A stretch of 64,000 nt of DNA from Caulobacter sp. (GCA_016125585.1 WGLL01000002.1:186001-250000); one strand, 5' to 3'; positions 53,727 to 62,621 are shown, counted from the first letter of the stretch. Notes: a model not told the origin generated them from the sequence alone. Numbers and translations: made by a program.

Positions 53727-56216
53727 CTAGCGAACCGGCCGCAGATCACCGGTCCGGGCAATCCCGTTCGGAGCATCCTTGACGACGAATTCGTAAACCA
53801 GCGGCGGGTCGCCCGGCATCTCGATGCGCCAGCGGCCGGCCTTCAGGCCGCTGGCGCCGAAGGAGCCCGAGCGGTTGGTGAAGATTTCGACCCGGCGTCC
53901 CTCGCCGCCCTGTTCGATGGCGACGCCGGCGATCAGGGTGATGGGCGCGCCATCGTTGTCGAGCAGCCGGCCCACGGCCGTGATGCCGTAGTCCGACCCC
54001 ACGGTGGCGACGTATCCGGCGCGATAGGGCGGGAAGACCCGCAGGGCGCCCTTGCCGACATCAAAACCGGACGGGGCGCTCGGGGCGTCGAAGGTGATGG
54101 TGCGCGGCGAGTAGGCGCTGATCTGGCCATACAGGGCCGGGCCCAGGGCCCCGCTGCGGGCATAGGCGCCTTCCGGCGTGGGATCGACCTCGATGGCGAT
54201 ATCCTTGCCGCCCTCATAGGGCCTGACAATGACGAAGCCGTCGCTGATCGGGCGGCCGATGGCTGCCTGGTTATCGGCGAAGGCGATACCCGTCGCCACC
54301 CGCACCGAGGTGCGCTGGTCGGTGATCTCGTTGGTGGTCTGCGAATAGGCGGTCGAATGGGCCAGCCCCAGATCAGCCCGGTTGGCGGCATAGGACAGCG
54401 ACCCGTTCAGACCGCTGGCGTCCTTGCCGGTGTCGAGATTGGCCGCCGCGCTCCAGGCGCCCACGCCCTGGCCGCCGGACGTCTGGTAGCCGATCCGCGC
54501 CCGGCTGTCGCGGCTGTCGTATTCCGCCCGCGCAGAGCCGGAGGTTCCGAACCGGCGGACCAGGGAGATGCGGAATGTGGTTCCGCGGGCATACCCGCCG
54601 TCCGCCCAATCGACATCGAACGCCATGCTGTAGCGCTGGCTCAGCCGCCGGCCATAGGTGACCCGGATCGACTTTTCATCCTCGAAGGCGCCGCGGCCCT
54701 TGGCGTAGCGGAACTGGGCCCCGGCGAAGGAGGTCTCGCCGAAGGATTTGTTGATGCTGACCGACCCGTTGAAACTGTAGGGGTTCTGGGGGTTCAGCTG
54801 GCCCGGCGCGCCGAACTGCGCGCTGCGCGCCTCGACCGTGGCGAGAAACGACAGACCGCCGCTGACATCCTGGACCAATCGCTCATAGGAGATATTGACC
54901 GCCCAGCCGTCGCCCACGCCGTCAAGCTGGCTGAAGGCCAGGTCGCCGCCCACGGTTCCCAGCGGGGAGCCCCAGACAAATTCGCCCCCGACCATCGCGG
55001 ACTGCTTCACATACTGGAAATTGGCCCCCAGCGTCAGGTTTTCGGAGACGCCCCGGCGATAGAAGCCCGACGCCGCCAGGTCGCTGGAGTAGGCGATGTC
55101 GCCGTTCAGGCGATTGCTCTGGACCCCGGCGTAGAAGGCGTACTCGGAAAGGCCCGGCGCCAGCTGGGTGCGATCGATGAAGATCGAGAAGGAAACGACC
55201 TCGCGCTGGCCGGTATCGTCCTGGATAACCAGCTGGACGTCGTTGGACCCCTGAACAAAGGGGAAGTCGCTGACGTCATAGGTGCCCGGCTGCAGGCGAA
55301 TCGTCCGGACCGAGTTGCCGTTGACGAAGGCTTCAACGGTGGATTCCCGCTCGAGGGTGAAGCTGCGCCCGCCGCGCGGGGCGACATTGCGCTGCGGATC
55401 GAGCAGGGCATAGGTCCGGGTCACGCTGAGGCCGGCGACGTCCTGGACGCCCTGGAACCCGCGGGTCTGTTGCAGCAGGTCGCCGGCGACCCAGCGGTTC
55501 AGGCGCGGAATATCGTCATAGACCAGCCGGGTGCCCTCACGGCTGAAACCTTCCCCGTCGCGCCCGCTCCAGGTGGCTTCCCCTTCCAGGACCCAGCCGT
55601 TGATCCGGGCGGCGCCGTCCATCAGAACCAGCGGATCGCCCAGGCCGGTCTCGCCGGCGCTCTGGTGCACATAGTCGACCGCCCCGCGAAAATTGGCGTA
55701 CGCCGAGACGTTGGCCGGCTGGGCGAAGTCGCCATAGGTCACACGATCCAGATCCGACAGGCCGATCGACTGGCGCGGCCGCGAAGACGGCGGAATGGCG
55801 ACCGCAAGCTCGAGCGCCCGCGGATTGAAGGTCAGGGGCAGCCCGGCGGCGGCGAACCGCTCCAGCGGCGCGAACGCCCCCGGCGAGGACGACGCCCGAA
55901 GCGCGCCCAGCGCCGCCGGATCGACCACCTTCTGCATCAGTTCGATGACCTGCGGCACGGAGACCTGCAGGCTGTCATCCGGCGCGACCTGGACCTCGAC
56001 GTCGCCCAGGAAGGTGCGTCCGTCCTTCAGGGTCACCAGCATGGTGATCGTCTTGCCGGACGGGTTCAGTTTCGGCGCGGTCGTATCAGCCGTCTTCGCC
56101 GCGCTCTTGGCGGGATCAGCGGTCTGGGCCGCCGCCGGAGCAGGCAGCGCCAGGCCGACGATCGCCAGCACGCCCACACTTCCCGCCAGCCATGACCGAC
56201 ACCCCCGGGCCAACAT
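53727..56216 (-). CDS. Fimbrial outer-membrane usher
   Basis: This 829-residue usher has an N-terminal signal (ALPAPAAAQ), the periplasmic N-domain, a long beta-barrel with alternating patterns (e.g. FYAGVQSNRLNGDIAYSSDLAASGFYRRG), a plug-type insert and C-terminal domains (VPTPEG-like VDPTPEGAYARSGALGPALYG, VYEFVVKDAPNG). It assembles and exports the pilus subunits. Its ATG lies 2 bp after the chaperone stop, so the pair is cotranslated. Confidence 0.92.
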   Translation of the reverse strand: MLARGCRSWLAGSVGVLAIVGLALPAPAAAQTADPAKSAAKTADTTAPKLNPSGKTITMLVTLKDGRTFLGDVEVQVAPDDSLQVSVPQVIELMQKVVDPAALGALRASSSPGAFAPLERFAAAGLPLTFNPRALELAVAIPPSSRPRQSIGLSDLDRVTYGDFAQPANVSAYANFRGAVDYVHQSAGETGLGDPLVLMDGAARINGWVLEGEATWSGRDGEGFSREGTRLVYDDIPRLNRWVAGDLLQQTRGFQGVQDVAGLSVTRTYALLDPQRNVAPRGGRSFTLERESTVEAFVNGNSVRTIRLQPGTYDVSDFPFVQGSNDVQLVIQDDTGQREVVSFSIFIDRTQLAPGLSEYAFYAGVQSNRLNGDIAYSSDLAASGFYRRGVSENLTLGANFQYVKQSAMVGGEFVWGSPLGTVGGDLAFSQLDGVGDGWAVNISYERLVQDVSGGLSFLATVEARSAQFGAPGQLNPQNPYSFNGSVSINKSFGETSFAGAQFRYAKGRGAFEDEKSIRVTYGRRLSQRYSMAFDVDWADGGYARGTTFRISLVRRFGTSGSARAEYDSRDSRARIGYQTSGGQGVGAWSAAANLDTGKDASGLNGSLSYAANRADLGLAHSTAYSQTTNEITDQRTSVRVATGIAFADNQAAIGRPISDGFVIVRPYEGGKDIAIEVDPTPEGAYARSGALGPALYGQISAYSPRTITFDAPSAPSGFDVGKGALRVFPPYRAGYVATVGSDYGITAVGRLLDNDGAPITLIAGVAIEQGGEGRRVEIFTNRSGSFGASGLKAGRWRIEMPGDPPLVYEFVVKDAPNGIARTGDLRPVR

Positions 56217-56218
56217 GA

Positions 56219-56983
56219 CTAGTTCCCGCGCGGCATGGACAGGACGACCTTCACCGTGCCGCCCGCCGGGCCGACCTCGATCGGGGTGACGAACCGCCGG
56301 GTGGCGCCGGGGCCGACCATGCCAAAGCCGATCGACTGCTGGATGTCGTTGCTGGACAGGCTCTTGCTGACCGTCTCCTTGCCGGAGGCGTCCTTGTAGC
56401 TGACCTTCAGACTGCCGGTGCTGATGTAGCCGTAGTTGAGGCTGGCGTTGCGCACGGTGAAGGCGGCGACGGTCTTGCCGTCCGCATTGGTCGCCACCTC
56501 TGCGCTTTCGACCTTCAGGTCGGGGGCGCCGGCCGAGATCGAGGCGACGTTCACCATCACCTGGAAATTGTAGAGGATCTGGATCGCCGACTGGCCTTCC
56601 GGCAGCTCGACCGGAAGCTGGGCGACCTCGACGTAATAGTGCTTGCTGCGGTCCGAACCCGGTTCCCCGACATACTGCAGGCGGAACACCTGCGTCTCGC
56701 CCGGCGGAATGATGGCCTGCGGCGGGAAGACCAGAAGGTCCTCGGAGCGGCGGTCCGAGGCCTTGACCCCGTCAGGCGTGATGTCGGTCTCGACGACCCG
56801 GATCTCGACCGGCAGCGGATTGGGCCCGTTGTTCTCCACCCGGACCGGCGCGCTCATCTCCCGCCCGGCCATCCGCAGGTCGACCACGACCGGTTGCACG
56901 GTCATGGCCGCGGCCGGGCCGCTGACCAGAAAGAGGCCGGTGATCGCCAGGGCGGCGCCGATGTTGCGCAGGGACAGGCGCAT
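56219..56983 (-). CDS. Periplasmic pilus-assembly chaperone
   Basis: The ATG at 56983 follows GGAGAG; the frame upstream to 56995 is too short to matter. This 254-residue PapD-like chaperone has a signal peptide ending GPAAAM, an N-terminal Ig domain with the conserved PPGETQVFRLQYVG, and a C-terminal domain with FTVRNASLNYGYIS. It stabilises subunits in the periplasm by donor-strand complementation and hands them to the usher. Confidence 0.9.
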   Translation of the reverse strand: MRLSLRNIGAALAITGLFLVSGPAAAMTVQPVVVDLRMAGREMSAPVRVENNGPNPLPVEIRVVETDITPDGVKASDRRSEDLLVFPPQAIIPPGETQVFRLQYVGEPGSDRSKHYYVEVAQLPVELPEGQSAIQILYNFQVMVNVASISAGAPDLKVESAEVATNADGKTVAAFTVRNASLNYGYISTGSLKVSYKDASGKETVSKSLSSNDIQQSIGFGMVGPGATRRFVTPIEVGPAGGTVKVVLSMPRGN

Positions 56984-57021
56984 TAAACTCTCCAATCGGC
57001 CCGTCAGGGGCCAAACAGTTT

Positions 57022-57066
57022 GGGGCTCTCAGCCGGCGCCCTTGCGAGCTGCTGGCTGAGAGCCCC
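57022..57066 (-). terminator. Intercistronic hairpin before the chaperone gene
   Basis: Perfect 13-nt arms, GGGGCTCTCAGCC and GGCTGAGAGCCCC, enclose a 19-nt loop in the 122-bp gap between the last subunit and the chaperone. There is no T-run, so it more likely attenuates or protects the 3' end of the subunit mRNA than terminates fully. A second, smaller hairpin (GGGCGC/GCGCCC) lies at 57078-57095. Confidence 0.6.
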
Positions 57067-57105
57067 GGGGAATGAAAGGGCGCGTGATTGCGCCCCCGGA
57101 GTGTC

Positions 57106-57729
57106 TCAACCGATGATCGACAGGGTCACGGTCACGGTGTCGCTGTAGTCGCCGGCGAGCAGCGGCCCCGAAAGCGCGCCGCGGGCCATGCCGAGGCGGA
57201 TGTCGAAGTTGCGGTTGCCGGGAGGCGGCAGGGCGCCGCTGACGGTGTAGGTGCCCACGGTCTGCTGGTTGGGGGTGCTGGCGTTCAGGGTCACATTGGG
57301 GCCCGTGTTGCCGCCCGAGCCGTTGCTCCAGTAGGCCTGGTATTTGATGACCCGGCGCTTGGAGAACCCGGCCGGGGCCGCCGCCGCCGGCGAGCCGGTC
57401 GTCAGGCCGCCGTTGCTGGAAGTCAGGCTGATGGTGTGGGAGGTGTTGCAGAATCCGGCGCCGCGGATCCGGATCGCATATTCAGATCCGATGACGGCCG
57501 TGGAGTCCGCGGCGGCGAAGGCCGACTCGGGGATCGTCCAGGTCGTGCCGCTGAACTGCGAACCGGACGCGCCGGCCGCGCCGGACACGAAGGCCCAGCT
57601 GTCGGGCAGGGTGCAGACCTTCTCCGCGGACCCGGCCAGGGTGACGCTTTCCTGGGCCGAGGCGGCGGTGGCGGCCGCGGCCAGCCCGAGAGCGGTGACG
57701 GCGGCGAGAGTTCTGATCAGGATCTTCAT
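57106..57729 (-). CDS. Pilus subunit 7, spore-coat-U-like
   Basis: This 207-residue exported subunit has a signal peptide ending ASAQ, the cysteine pair KVCTLPDSW and GFCNTSHTISLTSSNGGL, and the C-terminal AGDYSDTVTVTLSI strand for donor-strand exchange. It is the longest of the seven paralogues and lies nearest the chaperone. The hairpins after its stop may hold it at a higher level than the assembly genes. Confidence 0.82.
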   Translation of the reverse strand: MKILIRTLAAVTALGLAAAATAASAQESVTLAGSAEKVCTLPDSWAFVSGAAGASGSQFSGTTWTIPESAFAAADSTAVIGSEYAIRIRGAGFCNTSHTISLTSSNGGLTTGSPAAAAPAGFSKRRVIKYQAYWSNGSGGNTGPNVTLNASTPNQQTVGTYTVSGALPPPGNRNFDIRLGMARGALSGPLLAGDYSDTVTVTLSIIG

Positions 57730-57850
57730 GGTTGTTTTCCGAAATGAATGAGGTCTCGCGAGCCAGTCCCGCGCGCCAGGCCTCAGGAGGAAAGGTTTGA
57801 GGTGATGGTCCAGGGGTGGGTCCGCTCGGCGAGCGGCGACGGGGTGGTGT

Positions 57851-58417
57851 TCATCCGGCCGCCCCCAGCACAAGGGTGAGTTCGTCGGAGTAGGCGCCGG
57901 CGACAAGAGGCAGGCCTCCGGCCGGAATATTGATGGTGATGGTGACCGGTCCGGTCACCGCCTCGCCCAGAGCCAGGGACAGATCGCCGTCCTGGGTCTG
58001 GAAGGTCTGGCTGGCGCCGGCCCAGGACACCGTCACGGTGTAGGGCACTTCCGAACGGAAGGCGCCGCTGCTGGAGGCCGGGCCATCGCCCAGCAGCCCG
58101 CCGCGCAGGCTGGACAGGTTCAGGGTGTGGGCCTGGTTGCAGGTGGCCGGCAGCACCAGGGTGATGATCGCGCCGATCACCGCCCCGTCCTCGCCAACCA
58201 TCTGGTTGATGGCGATGTTGGCGGATCCCGGCGAGAGTTCGCTGACCTGGGCGTTCGAGACCCCGGTCGACTGCGGCGTTTCGAGCAGGCAGCCGGAGAG
58301 GACCGAGCCGCGCAGCTCCGCCTGGATGGTGGCGGTGGTCACGTCCGTCTGCGCCATGGCCGGACCGGCGGCGGCGAGCAGGGCGGCCAGGGCCAGGGCA
58401 AGGTGTCTCGCGGCCAT
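57851..58417 (-). CDS. Pilus subunit 6, spore-coat-U-like
   Basis: This 188-residue paralogue starts at the ATG at 58417 overlapping the upstream stop as TAATG. It has a signal peptide ending AMAQ, the pair SGCLLETP and TCNQAHTLNLSSLRGGLL, and the C-terminal AGAYSDELTLVLG. It belongs to the same secreted subunit family as its neighbours. A 121-bp gap separates it from subunit 7. Confidence 0.82.
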   Translation of the reverse strand: MAARHLALALAALLAAAGPAMAQTDVTTATIQAELRGSVLSGCLLETPQSTGVSNAQVSELSPGSANIAINQMVGEDGAVIGAIITLVLPATCNQAHTLNLSSLRGGLLGDGPASSSGAFRSEVPYTVTVSWAGASQTFQTQDGDLSLALGEAVTGPVTITINIPAGGLPLVAGAYSDELTLVLGAAG

Positions 58418-59013
58418 TATTGCGCCTCCACCGTGATGCGCAGGATGTCGGAATACTCGCCGGCGAGAAGCGGCGTGCCGATCCCGGCGTTGGTCGCCCC
58501 GGCGTTGATCTCGATCTCGATCAGCATCTCGCCGGTGTTGGGGCGATTGATCAGAACCTGCTGCTCCACCGGCTGACGCGAGCTGGCGTCCACGGTCAGC
58601 AGGTACTGCTGGTCGGCCCAGACCAGGTTGGCCTGGTAGGGCACCGCGTCGCCGAAGCCGGTCGTTCCGCCGACGCCCACGCGCCACAGGCCGTTGTTGT
58701 CGCTGGCGATGCCCACCCGGTGCAGGGTGTTGCACATGGCGTCCAGCGACAGGGTGATGTTGGCCGCCTTGGTCGACAGGGTCGTGGGATCGGCCAGGTC
58801 GGTGATGCTGAACACCGAGCCGGAAGGCGTGTCGAAGTTGGTCAGGGCGCCGGACCCCTGGGTCGGTTGACCCAGGCTGCACCGGATTCCCGCGTCGCCC
58901 ACGATATCCACGCTTTGCTGGTCCTGCGCCATCGCGGGCGCAGCCAGACAGATCATCGACGCGACGATCGCGACGAGGCCCAGGCCGTGGATAGGGGGGG
59001 ACGCCTTGCTCAC
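58417..59013 (-). CDS. Pilus subunit 5, spore-coat-U-like
   Basis: This 198-residue exported subunit starts at a GTG overlapping the stop of subunit 4 as GTGA. It has a signal peptide ending AMAQ, the motif IRCSLGQPTQ and the CN motif AMCNTLHRVGIASDNNGLW, and the C-terminal AGEYSDILRITVEAQ. It is tightly coupled to both neighbouring subunits. Confidence 0.82.
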   Translation of the reverse strand: MSKASPPIHGLGLVAIVASMICLAAPAMAQDQQSVDIVGDAGIRCSLGQPTQGSGALTNFDTPSGSVFSITDLADPTTLSTKAANITLSLDAMCNTLHRVGIASDNNGLWRVGVGGTTGFGDAVPYQANLVWADQQYLLTVDASSRQPVEQQVLINRPNTGEMLIEIEINAGATNAGIGTPLLAGEYSDILRITVEAQ

Positions 59014-59579
59014 TGGGTGGCCACCGTGATGGTGACGACGCCCGAATAGGAGCCCGCCTCGAGGACGGCGGTGCTGTTGGCGGCCGTGCCGCTGGCGTCG
59101 AGCGCCTCCAGCGAGGAGATCGACAGGGTCAGGCCGTCGCCGGTGGCGGCGTAGGCGCCGGCGGCGGTGATCACCGTGCCGGAGTCGCCGACGACCGGAC
59201 GGTCGGTCTTGGACTCGGACCAGCCCGTCAGGGTGGCGTCATAGGTGACCTGCCGCGCGAAGCCGTCGGGCACCGCGTAGCCGGGCGTCGGCGACAGGGT
59301 CAGCGGCGCGCCGTCCAGGGTCAGGGTGCTGGGGGCATTGCACCAGGCGTTGGCGATGGTGGTGGCCTGCGAAGGCGTGCCGCTGGCCAGGCTGGTGGCG
59401 ATCCGGCCGTCGGAGCCGGTCAGGTCGCCCAGCGCTAGGGTGACGGAGGCGGGTTGACCGATGACGCAGGCCTTGGACACGTCGCCGCTGACGGTGACGC
59501 TGACCGGCTGGGCCATGGCGGCGATCGGAGCCGAAAAGGCGGCCGTCGCTGCGAGGGCAAGGATGATCGAGGGTTTCAT
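59010..59579 (-). CDS. Pilus subunit 4, spore-coat-U-like
   Basis: This 189-residue exported subunit has a signal peptide ending AMAQP, the pair KACVIGQPASV and AWCNAPSTLTLDGAPL, and the C-terminal AGSYSGVVTITVATQ. The next gene downstream begins inside its stop. It lies 19 bp after the third subunit and is one of the smaller and more Ala/Thr-rich ones. Confidence 0.82.
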   Translation of the reverse strand: MKPSIILALAATAAFSAPIAAMAQPVSVTVSGDVSKACVIGQPASVTLALGDLTGSDGRIATSLASGTPSQATTIANAWCNAPSTLTLDGAPLTLSPTPGYAVPDGFARQVTYDATLTGWSESKTDRPVVGDSGTVITAAGAYAATGDGLTLSISSLEALDASGTAANSTAVLEAGSYSGVVTITVATQ

Positions 59580-59598
59580 GATGCTGGTCCTTGCCGGC

Positions 59599-60123
59599 TC
59601 AGTCGAGGGTGATGGTCAGGGTGACCGCGCCGGCGTAGTCGCCGGAGATCGGTCGAAGGTTGCCGGCGGTGTCCGGCGCCGAGACCGACACCACCAGATC
59701 GCCCAGGTTGGCCTGGCTGGCGGTGATCACGGTCGGGGATGAGGCGGTGCTGTTGGCCGTGCCGTCGACGTCCACCCAGTCGAGGGTGGCCTGGTAGTCG
59801 ATGCGGTTGGTGAAGCTGCTGGTGTCGAGGACCGTGGTCCCGGCGGTCTGCAGCAGGGGCGCGGCGGCCAGGGTGATGCTGGTCGGGCCGTTGCAGTAAT
59901 AGCCGCTCAGCGTATAGCTCGTCGGGCCCGCGAAGCTGCTGACCACGAAGCCGTTGCCGTCCGCCAGGGCGCCGAGGGCCAGCGGCGGCGGCGCCGCGCC
60001 GGTGTCCTTGCAATAGGGCGAAACCTTGGTTCGGACGGTGATGGTGTCGCTGTCCTGGGCGGCGGCCGCCGTGGCGGACGCGATGAGGCCTAGCGCCAGA
60101 GCGCAAAGCAGATGGGATCTCAC
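59599..60123 (-). CDS. Pilus subunit 3, spore-coat-U-like
   Basis: The preferred start is the GTG at 60123, because AAGGAG lies six bases upstream; an ATG at 60141 has a poorer site. This gives 174 residues with a signal peptide ending AAAQ, the pair SPYCKDTGAAPPPL and YYCNGPTSITLAAAPL, and the C-terminal SGDYAGAVTLTITLD. The longer frame to 60375 is a shadow of the second subunit. Confidence 0.78.
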   Translation of the reverse strand: MRSHLLCALALGLIASATAAAAQDSDTITVRTKVSPYCKDTGAAPPPLALGALADGNGFVVSSFAGPTSYTLSGYYCNGPTSITLAAAPLLQTAGTTVLDTSSFTNRIDYQATLDWVDVDGTANSTASSPTVITASQANLGDLVVSVSAPDTAGNLRPISGDYAGAVTLTITLD

Positions 60124-60176
60124 GGCCTTCTCCTTGATCATCCCCGCGAGGGGGAAATTTCGTGCGCAGCGGAGGG

Positions 60177-60797
60177 TCACGAACGAACCTCCAGCTCGAT
60201 GACGATGGTGTCGCGATAGTCGCCGACCAGCGGCGCTTCGTTGGCGGACCCGGTCCAGCGGACGCGCAGCGCGCCCGTCTGGCGGATGGCGGTCGCCTCG
60301 CCCGACGACCAGCCTGCCGAGGGCGCGAAGTCGCAGCCGGCCGCGGCGCTGTCGGTCAGGGTGGCGGAAGAGCACCAGCCCAGGTTCCGCCGGCCGGCGT
60401 CGGTGCCGAGGCTGACGGACAGGTCATAGGGCTTGAGCAGCGCGCCGCCGGGGCCGGGATCGAGGGCGGCGAAGCCGCCGCTGGCCGAACGGACGCGCAG
60501 AATGAAGGGGGCGTTGCAGTCGATGCCGAACGCCGAGGCGTCAGAGCCCGGGCGCAGCAGCGACATGCTGCTCAGGCCGGCGGGCGGGCTGGTCACCTCG
60601 CAGCGGGCCGGGATCCGGCCCTTGAGGTCGATCGCCAGTTCGACCGGCTGGCCCAGCGGGGCGTCTGCCGAACTGTAGCCCGATCCCATCGCCGCCAGGT
60701 CACCGGCGGCGATGGTCTCTGCGGAGGCCGCGCCCGACCATGCAAGCAGGGTCGTCGCCGACAAGGCTCCGATCAGTGCTGCTGGAAAACGGGACAT
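60177..60797 (-). CDS. Pilus subunit 2, spore-coat-U-like
   Basis: This 206-residue exported subunit has a signal peptide ending ASAE, ARCEVTSPP and DCNAPFILRVRSASGGF for the conserved Cys pair, two extra cysteines near WCSSATL and GCDFAP, and the C-terminal VGDYRDTIVIELEV. It is separated from the first subunit by a 90-bp gap with a hairpin. Confidence 0.82.
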   Translation of the reverse strand: MSRFPAALIGALSATTLLAWSGAASAETIAAGDLAAMGSGYSSADAPLGQPVELAIDLKGRIPARCEVTSPPAGLSSMSLLRPGSDASAFGIDCNAPFILRVRSASGGFAALDPGPGGALLKPYDLSVSLGTDAGRRNLGWCSSATLTDSAAAGCDFAPSAGWSSGEATAIRQTGALRVRWTGSANEAPLVGDYRDTIVIELEVRS

Positions 60798-60846
60798 CGG
60801 GTCTCCTCTGGGGTCTTCAGACAGGGTGCAAGCGTCAGCCGGGCGC

Positions 60847-60872
60847 CCGGGCGGACCTGTCGGCCCGCCCGG
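60847..60872 (-). terminator. Hairpin after the first pilus subunit gene
   Basis: Arms CCGGGCGG and CCGCCCGG close a 10-nt loop, starting 16 nt after the stop of the first subunit on the minus strand. There is no T-run. It may protect or attenuate the message so that the first subunit is made in excess. Confidence 0.5.
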
Positions 60873-60887
60873 AAACCCGAGCCTGGC

Positions 60888-61439
60888 TTACTGGGGGGCC
60901 GCGGTCAGAACGATGTTGCCCGTGTAGCTGCCGGCGACCGGGCGGTCGTTGCCGACGGTGCCGGCCGGCAGGGTCACGTTCAGCGTGGCCTGCGAGTACT
61001 GGCCGGTGCCGGTTTCGAACGCCTGGTTGATCGGCGCGGTCAGCGGCGTGCCGGTGCGGGATTCGCCGCCGCCCATGTAGGTGTCGATGATCTTGCCGGT
61101 CACGACCATGTCCAGCTTGCTGACGAAGGAGCTGGAGTCGGCGGGGGTGCCTTGACCGGAATCGAGGGCCGAGGTGGTCATCGTCAGGGTGGCGTTGCCG
61201 TTGCACCAGATGTTGCCGAAGGTGATGGTCTGCGCGGCGACGGACAGGTTGCCGTTGCTGTCGACGATTTCACCCAGCACCACTTCGCTGGGATCGGCCA
61301 CGCCGCCGCCCGACTGGGCGCCGACGCCGCAGGCCGGGGTCACGGTGCCTTCGACGGTGACGGTGGGCGAAGCCGCGAAGGCTTGCGGGGCGACGAACAG
61401 GGCCGACATGGCGGCGGCCGCGAGGATAATGCGCTTCAT
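60888..61439 (-). CDS. Pilus subunit 1, spore-coat-U-like (possible major subunit)
   Basis: This 183-residue exported subunit is the first gene of the operon. It has a signal peptide ending AFAA, the pair TPACGVGAQ and IWCNGNATLTMTTSAL, and the C-terminal AGSYTGNIVLTAAPQ. First position, a dedicated hairpin after its stop, and low Trp/Tyr content suggest the major pilin, but this is inference. GGAG is nine bases before the ATG at 61439. Confidence 0.82.
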   Translation of the reverse strand: MKRIILAAAAMSALFVAPQAFAASPTVTVEGTVTPACGVGAQSGGGVADPSEVVLGEIVDSNGNLSVAAQTITFGNIWCNGNATLTMTTSALDSGQGTPADSSSFVSKLDMVVTGKIIDTYMGGGESRTGTPLTAPINQAFETGTGQYSQATLNVTLPAGTVGNDRPVAGSYTGNIVLTAAPQ

Positions 61440-61886
61440 TAGAGTAGTCTCCAGACACGATGGGCTCGAGAGCCGCTGTTTCGACCGGTGAACCGGCCAG
61501 GAATTTGGGTCGGATGACCCGGGACAGAACGACCCGGATATCCGAGCCGGTAAGGCGACCGTGCGCTGTGAGGCGCCGCGGCTTGCGAGGGGCAGAAGGG
61601 CGCGCTCCTGGAACCGGACAATTCGCCCGAACCCGAATAAGCGCCATTTTTTCAATGGGATGGCGGTTGTCCGCCGGTCCCCCAATCTACGTCCCCACGT
61701 ATCAGGAGGCTTAACGCTTCCTTAAGATCACATTACGACCGCGACGCGTTGTCGCGCGTCCCCAACTTGAGGTAGCGGTGTTATTTTCATCTCTCAGGCG
61801 ACTCTCGCCCAAACTATTCGTGAGCCGCGCGTTCAGCCTTGATTGTTGTTCGCCAAGGCTTCGCGCGCCGAATTAAGGTTAACGAC
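61440..61886. other. Control region of the pilus operon
   Basis: This 447-bp gap lies between the LuxR-type regulator and the first subunit, both on the minus strand, and so should contain the operon promoter. It includes a CtrA-type box at 61711-61725 and moderately AT-rich DNA from 61700 to 61900. No gene is credible here. Confidence 0.7.
61711..61725. promoter_or_regulatory. CtrA-type box upstream of the pilus operon
   Basis: TTAA at 61711-61714 and TTAA at 61722-61725 are separated by exactly seven bases, the full CtrA consensus TTAA-N7-TTAA of Caulobacterales. It lies about 270 bp upstream of the first subunit ATG. Confidence 0.6.
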
Positions 61887-62621
61887 TCAGCCCAAAAAAT
61901 ATCTACTTAAATAGACTCGGAACTGGATAAGCATGGCGAACAACTGCTCGCGATTGACGACGGCCAGCTTGCCGTAGGTGCGCTTGATATGCGTCCGGAC
62001 GGTCTCGATCGAGATGTCCAGGGTGTGGGCGATCTCCTCGGCGCCCGCGCCGCCGACCAGCTGCTTGACCACCTCGGTCTCGGAACGGGTCAGGCCGAAC
62101 GCCTTGCCGAAGTCGGCCCAGACGTGGCGCGGTTCGCGTCCGTGACAGAAGAACATCACCGCCGCCGCCGGCGGGTGGCCCTCCGGCCGCAGGGCCTCCG
62201 CCCGCAGCGTCCAGAACTGATCGCCGTCGCGATAGATCCAGGCCGAGGGTTCGTCCACGCCCTTGATGAAGTCGCGCAACATCCCGGCCTGGGGGCGGTC
62301 GACGGCGGTCAGCAGCCCGGACGATTCCAGGAACGGCTCGGCCTCTTCCAGCATCGCGTGGGCGGACCCGTTGCGCCACAGCACCTTCAGGTCCTGCCGC
62401 AGGATGAGGGTCGGGATGGAATAGGTCGCCGCCCAGGCGTCAAAATAGACGTCGGCCTCCGCATGAGGCTGAATGGGGGTGAAGGACCTCGGGGAAAAGG
62501 ACGCTGCCTCGGATACTTTGATTTCTGCTCTCCCCCCGGACGGAGCGCCGTCTCGATCCGGGCATTCAGAAGAGCGCCGCGGACCGTTCTGACCGAGAGC
62601 ACGGCAAGCGCGGAAACTCAA
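61887..62621 (-). CDS. LuxR-family transcriptional regulator
   Basis: This protein of up to 244 residues has a C-terminal LuxR/GerE helix-turn-helix (LTRSETEVVKQLVGG, IAHTLDISIETVRTHIKRTYGKL) and an N-terminal PAS-like domain (RQDLKVLWRNGSAHAMLEEAEP, PSAWIYRDGDQFWTLRAE). There is no phospho-acceptor receiver domain. The start is uncertain: the frame has no ATG in its first third, a TTG at 62621 has no ribosome site, and the strong GGGGGGAGAG lies near 62540 without a standard start after it. Being upstream and parallel, it is the obvious regulator of the pilus operon. Confidence 0.8.
   Translation of the reverse strand: MSFRACRALGQNGPRRSSECPDRDGAPSGGRAEIKVSEAASFSPRSFTPIQPHAEADVYFDAWAATYSIPTLILRQDLKVLWRNGSAHAMLEEAEPFLESSGLLTAVDRPQAGMLRDFIKGVDEPSAWIYRDGDQFWTLRAEALRPEGHPPAAAVMFFCHGREPRHVWADFGKAFGLTRSETEVVKQLVGGAGAEEIAHTLDISIETVRTHIKRTYGKLAVVNREQLFAMLIQFRVYLSRYFLG

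Noticed and set aside
61874..61883. A second CtrA box (TTAA-N3-TTAA) near the LuxR stop
   Set aside because: The spacing is three bases and not seven, so it does not fit the consensus.
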